Positions 27,981-36,352 of a DNA stretch of 64,000 nucleotides are shown here, piece by piece (within the stretch, counting starts at the first letter, position 1; each line of letters opens with the position of its first letter). A program made the position numbers and the translations under genes. The notes under the pieces are model-generated. The model was not told the origin of the DNA. It did no database searches and saw only the letters and a list, made by a program, of their open reading frames with translations. The DNA comes from Candidatus Methylophosphatis roskildensis (GTDB taxonomy: Bacteria > Pseudomonadota > Gammaproteobacteria > Burkholderiales > Rhodocyclaceae). The stretch lies in NCBI GenBank assembly GCA_016708905.1, contig JADJEV010000001.1:496001-560000 (forward strand), in the 5' to 3' direction.

Positions 27981-28055
27981 CGCATGGAATGGCGCTCTGC
28001 GAGCATGCATGCTGGAAAGGCTCAATAGAAGGCGCCCCTGGCGGTGCCTGGCTGG
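27981..28055. repeat. Dispersed CATGGAATGGCG repeat, copy 3
   Basis: CATGGAATGGCGCTCTGC begins at 27983 and TGGCGGTGCCTGG at 28039. The modules are spaced as in copy 2. It fills the divergent gap between the HD-GYP gene and the RNase gene. Confidence 0.6.
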
Positions 28056-28111
28056 AAATCCTTGTTCAGCCTGGCTCGCAGGGCAGCCCAGTCTTGCGAG
28101 TGCGGCTCCGC

Positions 28112-28117
28112 TATAAT
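28112..28117 (+). promoter_or_regulatory. Consensus -10 box of the RNase II-like gene
   Basis: A perfect TATAAT lies 30 bases before the start codon. No good -35 hexamer is present at 16-18 bases spacing; the nearest TTG-containing element (TTGCGA) is too close. Confidence 0.5.
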
Positions 28118-28146
28118 CCGCAGCCGAGCATCGACCCCATGCCGCA

Positions 28147-30054
28147 ATGAACGTCCTGTTCGAGGAAGACGGCGCCTTCAAGGCGGCCAGCATCCTCACC
28201 GATAACGACAGCTCCCTGCAGGTCGAAACACCCTCCGGGCGCCGCGCCAAGATCAAGGCGACGAACGTGCTGCTGCGTTTCCGCGAGCCAGGCTGCGGCG
28301 ATCTGCTCGATGCCGCCGAGGCACAGGCCGAGACCATCGACACCGAGTTCCTCTACGAGGTCAGCGGCGAGGCCGAATTCGGCTTCGGTGAACTGGCCGG
28401 CGAGTACTACGGGCACCCGCCCGACGCGGTGGAGTCGGCGGCGATCCTGTTGCGCCTGCATTCGGCGCCGATGTGGTTTCACCGCAAAGGCAAGGGCCGC
28501 TTCCGCAAGGCCCCACCGGAGATCCTGCAGGCCGCACTGGCCGGACTGGAGAAGAAGAAACTGCAGGCGGCCGCGGTCGAACGCATGACCGGCGAGTTGC
28601 TCGCGGGCCGGCTGCCGGCCGAGTTCCCGCCCATGCTCGAACACCTGCTCTACAAGCCCGACCGCAACCGGCTGGAGACCAAGGCGCTCGAAGCCGCCTG
28701 TGGCGAGAGCGGGCTGTCGGTGCCGAAGCTGCTGGCGCGGGCCGGCGGGCTGAGTTCGTCGCATGATTACCACCTCGGGCGCTTCCTGTTCGAGCATTTT
28801 CCCGAGGGCACCGATTTTCCGCCCCATGACGATGCGATTGTGCCGGCCGACCTGCCGCTGGCCGCCGTGCGCGCATTCTCGATCGACGACGCGCAGACCA
28901 CCGAGATCGACGATGCGCTCTCGGTCACGCCATGTGAACCCGGTGGCTGGCGCATCGGCATCCATATCGCGGCACCCGGCCTGGGTTTCGCGCCGGGCTC
29001 TGCGCTCGATGCAATCGCCAGGCGACGCCTGTCGACGGTGTACATGCCGGGGTGCAAGATCACCATGCTGCCGGACGCGCTGGTCGAGCACTTCACGCTG
29101 ACCGCGGGCAAGAACCTGCCGGCACTCTCGCTCTACCTCGATGTGACGAGCGACCTGCGCATCGCCGGCAGCGAATCGCGCATCGAGCGCGTGCCGGTTG
29201 TCGCCAACCTGCGCCATCACGACATCGAGCCGCTGTTCAACGACCAGACCGTGGCCAGCGGCGAGGTGCCGCCGTTCGAATTCCGCGACGAGATGATGAC
29301 GCTGTGGCGCTTCGCCACGGTTTGCGAAGCCGGTCGTGGCAAGCCGACGGCCAATCAACTCGGCAAGGACTACAACTTCCGCGTCGACTGGGACGCGGCG
29401 GGCGAGGATGGCCCTGGCCGCATCGAGATCGACGAGCGCAAGCGCGGCAGTCCGCTCGACAAGCTGGTTTCCGAGACGATGATCATCGCCAACAGTACCT
29501 GGGGGCGTCTGCTCGACCAGGCGAAGATCCCCGGCCTGTATCGGGCGCAAAGCGGCGGCAAGGTCCGCATGACCACTGCGGCTGCGCCGCACGAGGGCCT
29601 CGGCGTCGATTGCTACGCCTGGTCGTCGAGTCCGCTGCGCCGCTACGTCGATCTGGTGAACCAGTGGCAGTTGATCGCCCTGCTGCAGGATGAGCCGGCC
29701 CCGTTCGCGCCCAAGTCGGAGGCACTGCTCACGGCGATGCGCGACTTCGAGCTGACCTACGCCGCCTACGCCGAATTCCAGCGCGGCATGGAGCGCTACT
29801 GGTGTCTGCGCTGGCTGCGCCAGGAGAAGGCCACGCGGATCGAGGCCCGCGTGCTGCGCGAGAGCCTGGTACGCGCAGCACATCTGCCGCTGGTGTTGCG
29901 GGTGCCCTCGCTGCCGGCGCTCGACGCCGGCACTGCGGTGCGACTCGAGATCGAGGCGATCGATCTGATGGATGCGGAGATCCGCGCCCGATACCTCGAA
30001 CTGGCGCCGGAACCCTCCTCTGATGCGATGGAGCCGGAGGCTGCGGCGGAGTAG
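28147..30054 (+). CDS. RNase II family 3'-5' exoribonuclease (RNB domain)
   Basis: 635-residue member of the RNase II/RNase R superfamily, which degrades RNA processively from the 3' end. The catalytic RNB core starts near residue 240 with IDDAQTTEIDDALS, carrying the metal-binding aspartates, followed by the HIAAPG segment, VEHFTLTAGKNLPALSLYLD and SSPLRRYVDLVNQWQL near the end. The N-terminal cold-shock domains are not obvious, and the C-terminal S1 part looks short. This matches the shorter RNB proteins common in betaproteobacteria better than full RNase R. It heads a run with tonB, aroE and mtgA. Confidence 0.9.
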   Translation: MNVLFEEDGAFKAASILTDNDSSLQVETPSGRRAKIKATNVLLRFREPGCGDLLDAAEAQAETIDTEFLYEVSGEAEFGFGELAGEYYGHPPDAVESAAILLRLHSAPMWFHRKGKGRFRKAPPEILQAALAGLEKKKLQAAAVERMTGELLAGRLPAEFPPMLEHLLYKPDRNRLETKALEAACGESGLSVPKLLARAGGLSSSHDYHLGRFLFEHFPEGTDFPPHDDAIVPADLPLAAVRAFSIDDAQTTEIDDALSVTPCEPGGWRIGIHIAAPGLGFAPGSALDAIARRRLSTVYMPGCKITMLPDALVEHFTLTAGKNLPALSLYLDVTSDLRIAGSESRIERVPVVANLRHHDIEPLFNDQTVASGEVPPFEFRDEMMTLWRFATVCEAGRGKPTANQLGKDYNFRVDWDAAGEDGPGRIEIDERKRGSPLDKLVSETMIIANSTWGRLLDQAKIPGLYRAQSGGKVRMTTAAAPHEGLGVDCYAWSSSPLRRYVDLVNQWQLIALLQDEPAPFAPKSEALLTAMRDFELTYAAYAEFQRGMERYWCLRWLRQEKATRIEARVLRESLVRAAHLPLVLRVPSLPALDAGTAVRLEIEAIDLMDAEIRARYLELAPEPSSDAMEPEAAAE

Positions 30055-30065
30055 AATCTCCCGTC

Positions 30066-31115
30066 ATGTCGAAGCCCGCCCAGGCCGCAAAACCCATCGT
30101 CACCCCCGCCCGAGCGGCGGAAAGTTCTCCTGTGAAGCCGGCCCGAAGCGCGGGCCATCACGCCGCCGCACGCCCGGCCAAGGCGGGCCCGCGAGCGGCC
30201 CGGCCGAAGGCCAGATCGAGCATTCCGCGGCCGGTGCGGGGCGGCGCCCTGGCCAACCCGGACAATCGGATGCAACTGGCGATCGGGCTATCGGTACTGG
30301 TGCATCTGATCGCGCTGTCGCTGCATTTCAAGTTCCCCGATGCATCGCTTTTTCGCCACAAGGAAAGCCAGCTCGAGGTGGTGTTGGTGAATTCCAAGAG
30401 CGCGACCCGGCCCGACAAGCCGCAGGCGCGCGCACAGAGCAATCTGGATGGCGGCGGCAATACCGACGAGGACAGGCGCGCGAAAACCCCCTTGCCCGCA
30501 TCGCAACAAAAGCGCGAGGGCGACGCGCTAGTGGAAGCACAGCGGCGGGTCGAGCAACTGGAGGCGATGCAGCAAAGGCTGATGACGCAGATGAAGTCGA
30601 AAGCCGCGGTAGTGGCCGAGCAGTACCGGACGAGCGAACAGCCGGAAGCGCCGGCCCCCGTCTCGGGCCGCGACCTGGCCGATCGCGCGCTGGCGGTGGC
30701 CAAGCTGGAAGCGCAGATCGACAAGGAGCTCGAGGAATACCAGAAGCGGCCGCGCAAGAAATTCATCGGCGCCCGAACTTCGGAGTACATACCGGCGCAG
30801 TACATCGAGGCCTGGCGGCAAAAGATCGAACGCATCGGCACGCTGAACTACCCCGAGGCCGCGCGCGGCAGGCACTACGGCAGCCTGCTGCTCTACATCG
30901 AGATCAAGGCGGACGGAGACATCAACCGGGTGGAGATCCAGCGCTCGTCGGGCAACAAGATCCTCGACGACGCGGCAATGCGCATCGTGCGCCTGGCCAG
31001 CCCGTTCGCCGCCTTTCCGCCCGAGATGCACCAGAAGTTCGACATCCTCGCCTTCGCCCGCACGTGGACCTTCACCAACAGCGACTCGCTTGCGACCTCT
31101 GCCGACAGGGATTGA
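30066..31115 (+). CDS. TonB family energy transducer
   Basis: 349 residues. The N-terminal ~70 residues are basic and alanine/proline-rich, then one membrane anchor (LAIGLSVLVHLIALSLHF, about residues 71-90), a long charged and coiled-coil periplasmic section (VEAQRRVEQLEAMQQRLMTQ), and a C-terminal TonB domain with YIEAWRQKIERIGTLNYP, GSLLLYIEIKADGDI and SSGNKILDDAAMRIV. It carries proton-motive energy from ExbBD to outer-membrane receptors; no exbBD is in the window. The start lies 11 bases after the RNase stop. Confidence 0.88.
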   Translation: MSKPAQAAKPIVTPARAAESSPVKPARSAGHHAAARPAKAGPRAARPKARSSIPRPVRGGALANPDNRMQLAIGLSVLVHLIALSLHFKFPDASLFRHKESQLEVVLVNSKSATRPDKPQARAQSNLDGGGNTDEDRRAKTPLPASQQKREGDALVEAQRRVEQLEAMQQRLMTQMKSKAAVVAEQYRTSEQPEAPAPVSGRDLADRALAVAKLEAQIDKELEEYQKRPRKKFIGARTSEYIPAQYIEAWRQKIERIGTLNYPEAARGRHYGSLLLYIEIKADGDINRVEIQRSSGNKILDDAAMRIVRLASPFAAFPPEMHQKFDILAFARTWTFTNSDSLATSADRD

Positions 31116-31128
31116 ACGACTCGCCAGC

Positions 31129-31956
31129 ATGACCGACCGTTACGCCGTCGTCGGCAATCCGATCGCGCACAGCAAGTCGCCGCGCATACACGCGGCGTTC
31201 GCCCGCCAGACCGCGCAGGATCTGAGCTACGAGGCAATCCTCGCGCCGCTCGATGGCTTCGCCGCCAGCATGGCCGGCTTCATCGCCGCCGGCGGGTGCG
31301 GCATGAACGTGACGCTGCCGTTCAAGCTCGAGGCTTTCGCACTGGCGGAGTGCCACACCGCCCGCGCCGAGGCTGCGCGGGCCGCCAACACACTGAAGTT
31401 CGAACCGGGTCAGATCCTCGGCGACAACACTGACGGAGCAGGGCTGGTGGCGGACCTGGTTCGCAACCTCGACTGCCCAATCGCCGGACAGCGCGTGCTG
31501 CTGCTCGGTGCCGGCGGGGCCGCGCGTGGCGTGGTGCTGCCGCTGCTCGGCGAATCACCGGCTTCGCTGACCGTCGCCAACCGCACGCCATCGGGCGCGC
31601 TGGCGCTGCGGGATACCTTCGCCGCACAGGCGAACGTGGCCGCCTGCAGCTTCGCCGGGCTGGCCGGCCAGCAGTTCGATCTGGTTATCAATGCCACCAG
31701 CGCCAGCCTCGCCGGCCAGGCGCCGGCGATTCCGCCCGGCCTGTATGCACCCGGCTCGACTGCCTACGACATGATGTACGGCAGGGGAATGACCGCCTTT
31801 CTGGCGAGCGCGCAATCGCAGGGCGCGAGCCGCCTGGCCGATGGCCTGGGCATGCTGGTCGAGCAGGCGGCCGAATCCTTCCTGCTGTGGCGCGGCGTGC
31901 GGCCGGATACCCGGCTGGTGCTGGCGGATCTCGCCGCGGAGCTGCACGGCACATGA
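31129..31956 (+). CDS. aroE: Shikimate 5-dehydrogenase
   Basis: NADPH-dependent reduction of 3-dehydroshikimate to shikimate in aromatic amino acid synthesis. 275 residues starting MTDRYAVVGNPIAHSKSPRIH. Shikimate contacts lie in NPIAHSKSP, NVTLPFK (catalytic lysine) and DNTDGAGL; the NADP-binding Rossmann loop is LLLGAGGAARGV. The frame is open upstream into tonB, but the ATG at 31129 matches the family. Its stop overlaps the mtgA start (ATGA). Confidence 0.96.
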   Translation: MTDRYAVVGNPIAHSKSPRIHAAFARQTAQDLSYEAILAPLDGFAASMAGFIAAGGCGMNVTLPFKLEAFALAECHTARAEAARAANTLKFEPGQILGDNTDGAGLVADLVRNLDCPIAGQRVLLLGAGGAARGVVLPLLGESPASLTVANRTPSGALALRDTFAAQANVAACSFAGLAGQQFDLVINATSASLAGQAPAIPPGLYAPGSTAYDMMYGRGMTAFLASAQSQGASRLADGLGMLVEQAAESFLLWRGVRPDTRLVLADLAAELHGT

Positions 31957-32645
31957 CGCGGGTCGGCCGCTGGATCAAGCGCGGGCTGCTGCTCGCGCTG
32001 TTCGGCTTCGCCGCGCTACAGAGCTGGTATTTCCTGCACATCGTCTACTGGCGCTACGCCAACCCCCACCTGACCAGCTTCATGGAAATCCGCCTCGACG
32101 AAATGCGGGCGAACGATCCGCGCGCCCAGATCGCGCAGAGCTGGGTTCCCTACGAAAAGATCTCGACCCACGTGAAGCGGGCAGTTATCGCGGCCGAGGA
32201 CGACAAGTTCATCGACCACGAAGGCTTCGACTGGGAAGGCATGCAAAAGGCGATCGAGAAGAACCAGCGCAAAGGCAAGGTGGTCGCTGGCGGCTCGACC
32301 ATCTCCCAGCAACTGGCCAAGAACCTGTTCCTGTCGCCTTCCAAGACGCCGTGGCGCAAGCTGCAGGAGGCGGCGATCACCCTGATGCTCGAATACCTAC
32401 TGGACAAGCAGCGCATTCTGGAGATCTACCTGAACGTGGTCGAGTGGGGCAACGGCATATTCGGCATCGAGGCGGCCGCGCAGCGCTATTACAAGACCTC
32501 GGCCGCGCAGCTCGGCCCCGCCCAGGCTGCGCGCCTGGCTGTGATGCTGCCCAACCCGCGCAAGTACGAAAGCCAGTTCGGACCGCGTTTGCAGGCACAC
32601 GCCAATCGGATCCAGAGCCGCATGGCGAGTACCGACCTGCCCTGA
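31953..32645 (+). CDS. mtgA: Monofunctional biosynthetic peptidoglycan transglycosylase
   Basis: Inner-membrane glycosyltransferase family 51 enzyme that polymerises lipid II into glycan strands. 230 residues: N-terminal anchor (GLLLALFGFAALQSWYFLHI) then the GT51 domain with AEDDKFIDHEGFDW (catalytic Glu), GGSTISQQLAKNLFL and EIYLNVVEWGNGIFGIEAAA. No transpeptidase domain, as expected. The ATG at 31953 overlaps the aroE stop codon, so it is translationally coupled. Confidence 0.96.
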   Translation: MTRVGRWIKRGLLLALFGFAALQSWYFLHIVYWRYANPHLTSFMEIRLDEMRANDPRAQIAQSWVPYEKISTHVKRAVIAAEDDKFIDHEGFDWEGMQKAIEKNQRKGKVVAGGSTISQQLAKNLFLSPSKTPWRKLQEAAITLMLEYLLDKQRILEIYLNVVEWGNGIFGIEAAAQRYYKTSAAQLGPAQAARLAVMLPNPRKYESQFGPRLQAHANRIQSRMASTDLP

Positions 32646-32864
32646 TTGCGCGTTAAGCGCAAACCGACAGGCCGCGATTTCCGCCCGAAGCAGGCCGACT
32701 TGGGCGGCTGGGATTGATAGACGTTCCGATCTAGCCCAAGCGTCCGATTGATTCTGGTTTCGCGCGCGCTTAGCATGGCGTGCCGAGAACACAAAATATC
32801 CAAGATCAGGAAGGCCGGCCCGGCGGGGATGCCCGGCACGGCCAACAGAGAGAATTGCAGTGCC

Positions 32865-33779
32865 ATGATCGTCCGAATGCTTCGCTTCGCCGGAGCCCTT
32901 CTGCTCGTCCTGTCGCTGCCGCTCGATGCGGCGGAAATCGGCACGATCACGCTCGCCGAGGGCAGCGTGCGCCTGCTGCGCGGACCGTCGTTGCTGAATG
33001 CCTCGGAAGGTGTACGAATCCAGCCGGGCGACGTCCTCGAAACCAATGAGCGCGGGATCAGCGTGGTCGAATTCGCGGATGGCCTGCTGCTCGGCCTCGG
33101 CCCGCGTACCCGGCTCTACCTGCCGGAAGGCACGCGGCGCTCGAAGAGCGCCGAGCCCGGACAGGCGATCATCCTGCTGGCAGGCTGGCTGAAACTGGAA
33201 TCGGGCAAGCAAGCGCCGGCCGACGGCTACCGCGTCCTGACCACTGCGCTGGGCGTGTCGACACGCGACGCGAAACTGCTGCTGCATGCGGCGGATCAGC
33301 GCGCGAGCCTGTTTCTGGAATCCGGTTCAGCGCGCATTCTCGAACCCGACGAGGCGGGCAGAGCATCCGGGGGCGCTGCGCTCGGTGCCGGGCAGTTCGC
33401 CAGCCGCATGAGGGCGCAGCGGACATCCGTGCGGGCCAGGCCCGACGCAGGGTTCCTGGAGAATATGCCGCGCTGGTTCCGCGACGCGCTGCCGGCGCGA
33501 CCCGGGCGGCTCAAGACGAACCCGAAGGCGCCGAAAGCCGATCACGATGCCGCCTACGATGAGGTCAGCGACTTGCTTCAGTTGCCGCAGACGTGGCGCG
33601 GCGAAATGGTGCGGCGTTTTTCGGCGCGGCTGCGCGACCCGGCGTTCCGCAAGGCGGTCGCCGCCAACATGAACCATCATCCGGAATGGCACCGGATACT
33701 CTACCCGCCGCGCCCGCCCGAGGCAGGCCGCCAGAAGCCACAATACCGAGACAGTGTGAACACGGAGCGCCCCCAATGA
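32865..33779 (+). CDS. Secreted FecR-like domain protein
   Basis: 304 residues with a signal peptide (FAGALLLVLSLPLDA-AE). The following ~100 residues fit the periplasmic FecR beta domain: GTITLAEGSVRLLRG, VRIQPGDVLETNERG and VVEFADGLLLGLGPRTRLYL. The rest is basic and not recognised. The ATG at 32865 is preferred because the signal peptide starts there; an in-frame ATG lies 39 codons upstream. The stop overlaps the next start (ATGA), tying it to the heme sensor and the Ser/Thr kinase as one operon. The role is unknown; sensing or scaffolding in the periplasm is an inference. Confidence 0.75.
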   Translation: MIVRMLRFAGALLLVLSLPLDAAEIGTITLAEGSVRLLRGPSLLNASEGVRIQPGDVLETNERGISVVEFADGLLLGLGPRTRLYLPEGTRRSKSAEPGQAIILLAGWLKLESGKQAPADGYRVLTTALGVSTRDAKLLLHAADQRASLFLESGSARILEPDEAGRASGGAALGAGQFASRMRAQRTSVRARPDAGFLENMPRWFRDALPARPGRLKTNPKAPKADHDAAYDEVSDLLQLPQTWRGEMVRRFSARLRDPAFRKAVAANMNHHPEWHRILYPPRPPEAGRQKPQYRDSVNTERPQ

Positions 33780-34648
33780 AACTCATCGTCAAGTTCAATC
33801 TGGTTCTACTACTGGTCTTCGTACTCGGGATGCTGGTGACCGCGTACGAGTCGCACGAACTACTGCAGGCCAACGCCCGGGCAGAGATCCGCGAAAACGC
33901 GCGCATCCTGATGGATTCCGCGCTGGCGGTCAGGAAGTACACCAGCGAGCAGATCAAGCCGCTGCTGGAAACCCAGATGAAGTACGAATTCCTGCCGCAG
34001 TCGGTACCGAGCTACTCGGCGACCGAGTACTTCGCCGAGGTCCATCGCAAGTATCCCGAGTATTCGTACAAAGAGGCCGCGCTCAACCCGACCAATCCGC
34101 GCGACCGGGCCGCGGACTGGGAGGCGGACATCGTCAATGCCTTTCGGTCAGGTCAGGCCGGAACCGAGGTTTTCGGTGAGCGCGACACACCGAACGGCCG
34201 CGCGCTGTTTCTCGCGCGTCCGCTGGCAATCAAGGACCCGGCCTGCCTGCTCTGCCACAGCACGATCGAGGCGGCGCCCAAGACGATGGTCGACAGATAC
34301 GGCCCGGCCAACGGCTTCGGCTGGAACCTGAACGAAATCATTGGTGCGCAGGTCGTGTCGGTGCCAATGGCGGTGCCGATCGACCGGGCGAACAATGTGT
34401 TCCGGGTTTTCATGCTTTTGTTCGGGGCGGTTTTCGTTTTTCTCTTCGTTTCGATGAATCTGCTGCTCTGGCTGCTCGTGGTGCGGCCGGTCAATCGTCT
34501 CGCCAGGATCGCCGACCAGGTGAGCCTGGGCGACATGGATGCGCCGGAATTCGTGGTCAAGGGGCGCGACGAGATCGCCAGGCTCGGCGAATCGTTCAAC
34601 CGGATGAAGAAGAGCATGGTGCAGGCATTCCAGATGATTTCAAGTTGA
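33776..34648 (+). CDS. Membrane heme sensor, Tll0287-like (DUF3365) domain plus HAMP, no output domain
   Basis: 290 residues. TM1 at residues 5-23, then a periplasmic Tll0287/DUF3365-type domain (KYEFLPQSVPSYSATEYF, GRALFLARPLAIKDPACLLCH) with a covalent heme motif CLLCH at 157-161, TM2 (VFRVFMLLFGAVFVFLFVSM, about 205-237) and a HAMP domain with PVNRLARIADQVSLGD. The protein stops about 15 residues after HAMP. Such sensors usually continue into kinase, GGDEF or MCP modules, so here the output is presumably supplied by the Ser/Thr kinase encoded 18 bases downstream. Confidence 0.82.
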   Translation: MKLIVKFNLVLLLVFVLGMLVTAYESHELLQANARAEIRENARILMDSALAVRKYTSEQIKPLLETQMKYEFLPQSVPSYSATEYFAEVHRKYPEYSYKEAALNPTNPRDRAADWEADIVNAFRSGQAGTEVFGERDTPNGRALFLARPLAIKDPACLLCHSTIEAAPKTMVDRYGPANGFGWNLNEIIGAQVVSVPMAVPIDRANNVFRVFMLLFGAVFVFLFVSMNLLLWLLVVRPVNRLARIADQVSLGDMDAPEFVVKGRDEIARLGESFNRMKKSMVQAFQMISS

Positions 34649-34666
34649 GGCCGACCAAGCGCTCGC

Positions 34667-36082
34667 ATGAAACACCCGAACCAGCTCGGCAAGTACGAGA
34701 TCACCAGTGTCCTCGGCAAGGGCGGCATGGGCACGGTCTATCTCGGCCAGGATTCGATCATCCAACGCCGGGTTGCGCTCAAGGCGATACGCAAGGATCT
34801 GCTGGAGGATCAGGGGCCAGACGTCGTCAAGCGCTTCCAGAATGAAGCCCGCGCCGCGGGCCGACTCAACCATCCGGGCATCGTCGCCATCTACGACTAC
34901 GGAGAGGACGGCGATTTCGCCTTCATCGCCATGGAATACGTCGAGGGCTGCGAACTTCGTGCTCTCCTGCGCGAGAAGGTGGCGCTGCCGGTTGCCGATG
35001 CCTGCGGGTTTCTCCTGCAACTGCTCGATGCGCTGGACTATGCTCACGCCGCCGGCGTGATCCATCGCGACATCAAGCCGTCCAACGCCATGATCACGCG
35101 CACCGGCAGGCTCAAGCTGGCCGATTTCGGCATCGCACGCATCGATGGTTCGAGCCTGACGCGGGTCGGCACGGTGATGGGGACGCCGGGTTACATGGCA
35201 CCCGAGCATTTCAAGCACACTGAAGTAGACCACCGGGCCGACATCTTCTCGGCCGGGGTGATCCTCTACGAAATGCTCACGCACGAGCGCCCGTTCGCCG
35301 GTCCGACCGAGGCCATCGCCCATCGCATATGCAACGAGCAGGAACGCAAGCCCTCGGAGATCGTGCCGAGCCTGCCGCCAAGCTTCGACCCGGTGGTTGC
35401 GCGCGCGCTGGCGAAAAGCCCCGCCGCGCGATATCAGAGCGCTGCGGAGTTCGCCGACGCGATCAGGCGGGTACATGAGTCGGTTTTCTCCGCGGCAGCC
35501 ACGCCCGACGTTTCGGAAAACACGATCATGATCACGGCCGCGCTGATGCAGGAGCCGCAGCGGGTCTCCGCCTCGCATCCGCCGAACACCCGCTCGACAC
35601 CATCGATCTGGCGCGACGAAACCCTGCGGACGATAGAGCGGCATCTCGCGGCCTTCATCGGACCGGTGGCGCGGCTGCATGTGCGCAATGCTTCGGTGCG
35701 CGCCACCGATTTCGGCCAACTCTGCACTATGCTCGCCGAGAATCTCGACACCGATGCCGATCGTCGTTCCTTCCTCAGCGATACCCGCAGGCTCGCGCCC
35801 GCCGCAACATCGGATACGGTGTCGCGGCCGCCCGCGGCGCCGGGCGCGACACCGCTTCCGGCGTCCGGCTCGCAACGCTCGGCTCCGCTGGCGCCGGAAG
35901 CCATCGAGCGCGCAGCGCGAAGCCTGGCGCACTACATCGGCCCGATCGCCAACGTACTCGCGCGCAAGGCAGCGGCCGTCGCCAGCGACGAGCGCCATCT
36001 GTATTCGCTGTTGTCGGCGCATCTGTCCGGCGTTGAGCGCGATGCGTTTCTGAGTCAGGCCCAGTCGTCCCGGAAACGCTGA
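34667..36082 (+). CDS. Serine/threonine protein kinase with duplicated C-terminal domain
   Basis: 471 residues, no membrane segment. The Hanks-type kinase domain spans residues 10-275: LGKGGMGTVYLG loop, ATP-lysine in VALKAIRKDL (Lys 39), HRDIKPSN (catalytic Asp 135) and DFGIAR at 153-158, GTPGYMAPE. The C-terminal part holds two similar ~55-residue units starting at about 323 and 413 (IERHLAAFIGPVARL and IERAARSLAHYIGPIANVL), joined by a Pro/Ala linker. I do not know the function of this repeat. The gene ends a three-gene operon with the FecR-like and heme-sensor genes, suggesting a transmembrane heme or redox signal relayed to protein phosphorylation. Confidence 0.88.
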   Translation: MKHPNQLGKYEITSVLGKGGMGTVYLGQDSIIQRRVALKAIRKDLLEDQGPDVVKRFQNEARAAGRLNHPGIVAIYDYGEDGDFAFIAMEYVEGCELRALLREKVALPVADACGFLLQLLDALDYAHAAGVIHRDIKPSNAMITRTGRLKLADFGIARIDGSSLTRVGTVMGTPGYMAPEHFKHTEVDHRADIFSAGVILYEMLTHERPFAGPTEAIAHRICNEQERKPSEIVPSLPPSFDPVVARALAKSPAARYQSAAEFADAIRRVHESVFSAAATPDVSENTIMITAALMQEPQRVSASHPPNTRSTPSIWRDETLRTIERHLAAFIGPVARLHVRNASVRATDFGQLCTMLAENLDTDADRRSFLSDTRRLAPAATSDTVSRPPAAPGATPLPASGSQRSAPLAPEAIERAARSLAHYIGPIANVLARKAAAVASDERHLYSLLSAHLSGVERDAFLSQAQSSRKR

Positions 36083-36352
36083 GCCGCGCTCGCCAGACGG
36101 CCAACCGGCGACTACCATCGACTCGCCAAAACCCGTTGGTGAGCCGCGACATGGCCGAACACTTCTGCATAGCGGCCTCCCCGATCGCGACGCCCGCACG
36201 CGCCCGATGGGTGATACCGGCATTTGCATGACACGCCTTATCCTCGATGTCCACACTCGTCGACGCGGTGTTAGAAGCGACAGGTCGGCCGAGATACGCA
36301 GGCGGTAGAATCTTCTGCCTTTGCGGTCCCTTCTCCAGTTCATACCCAACAG

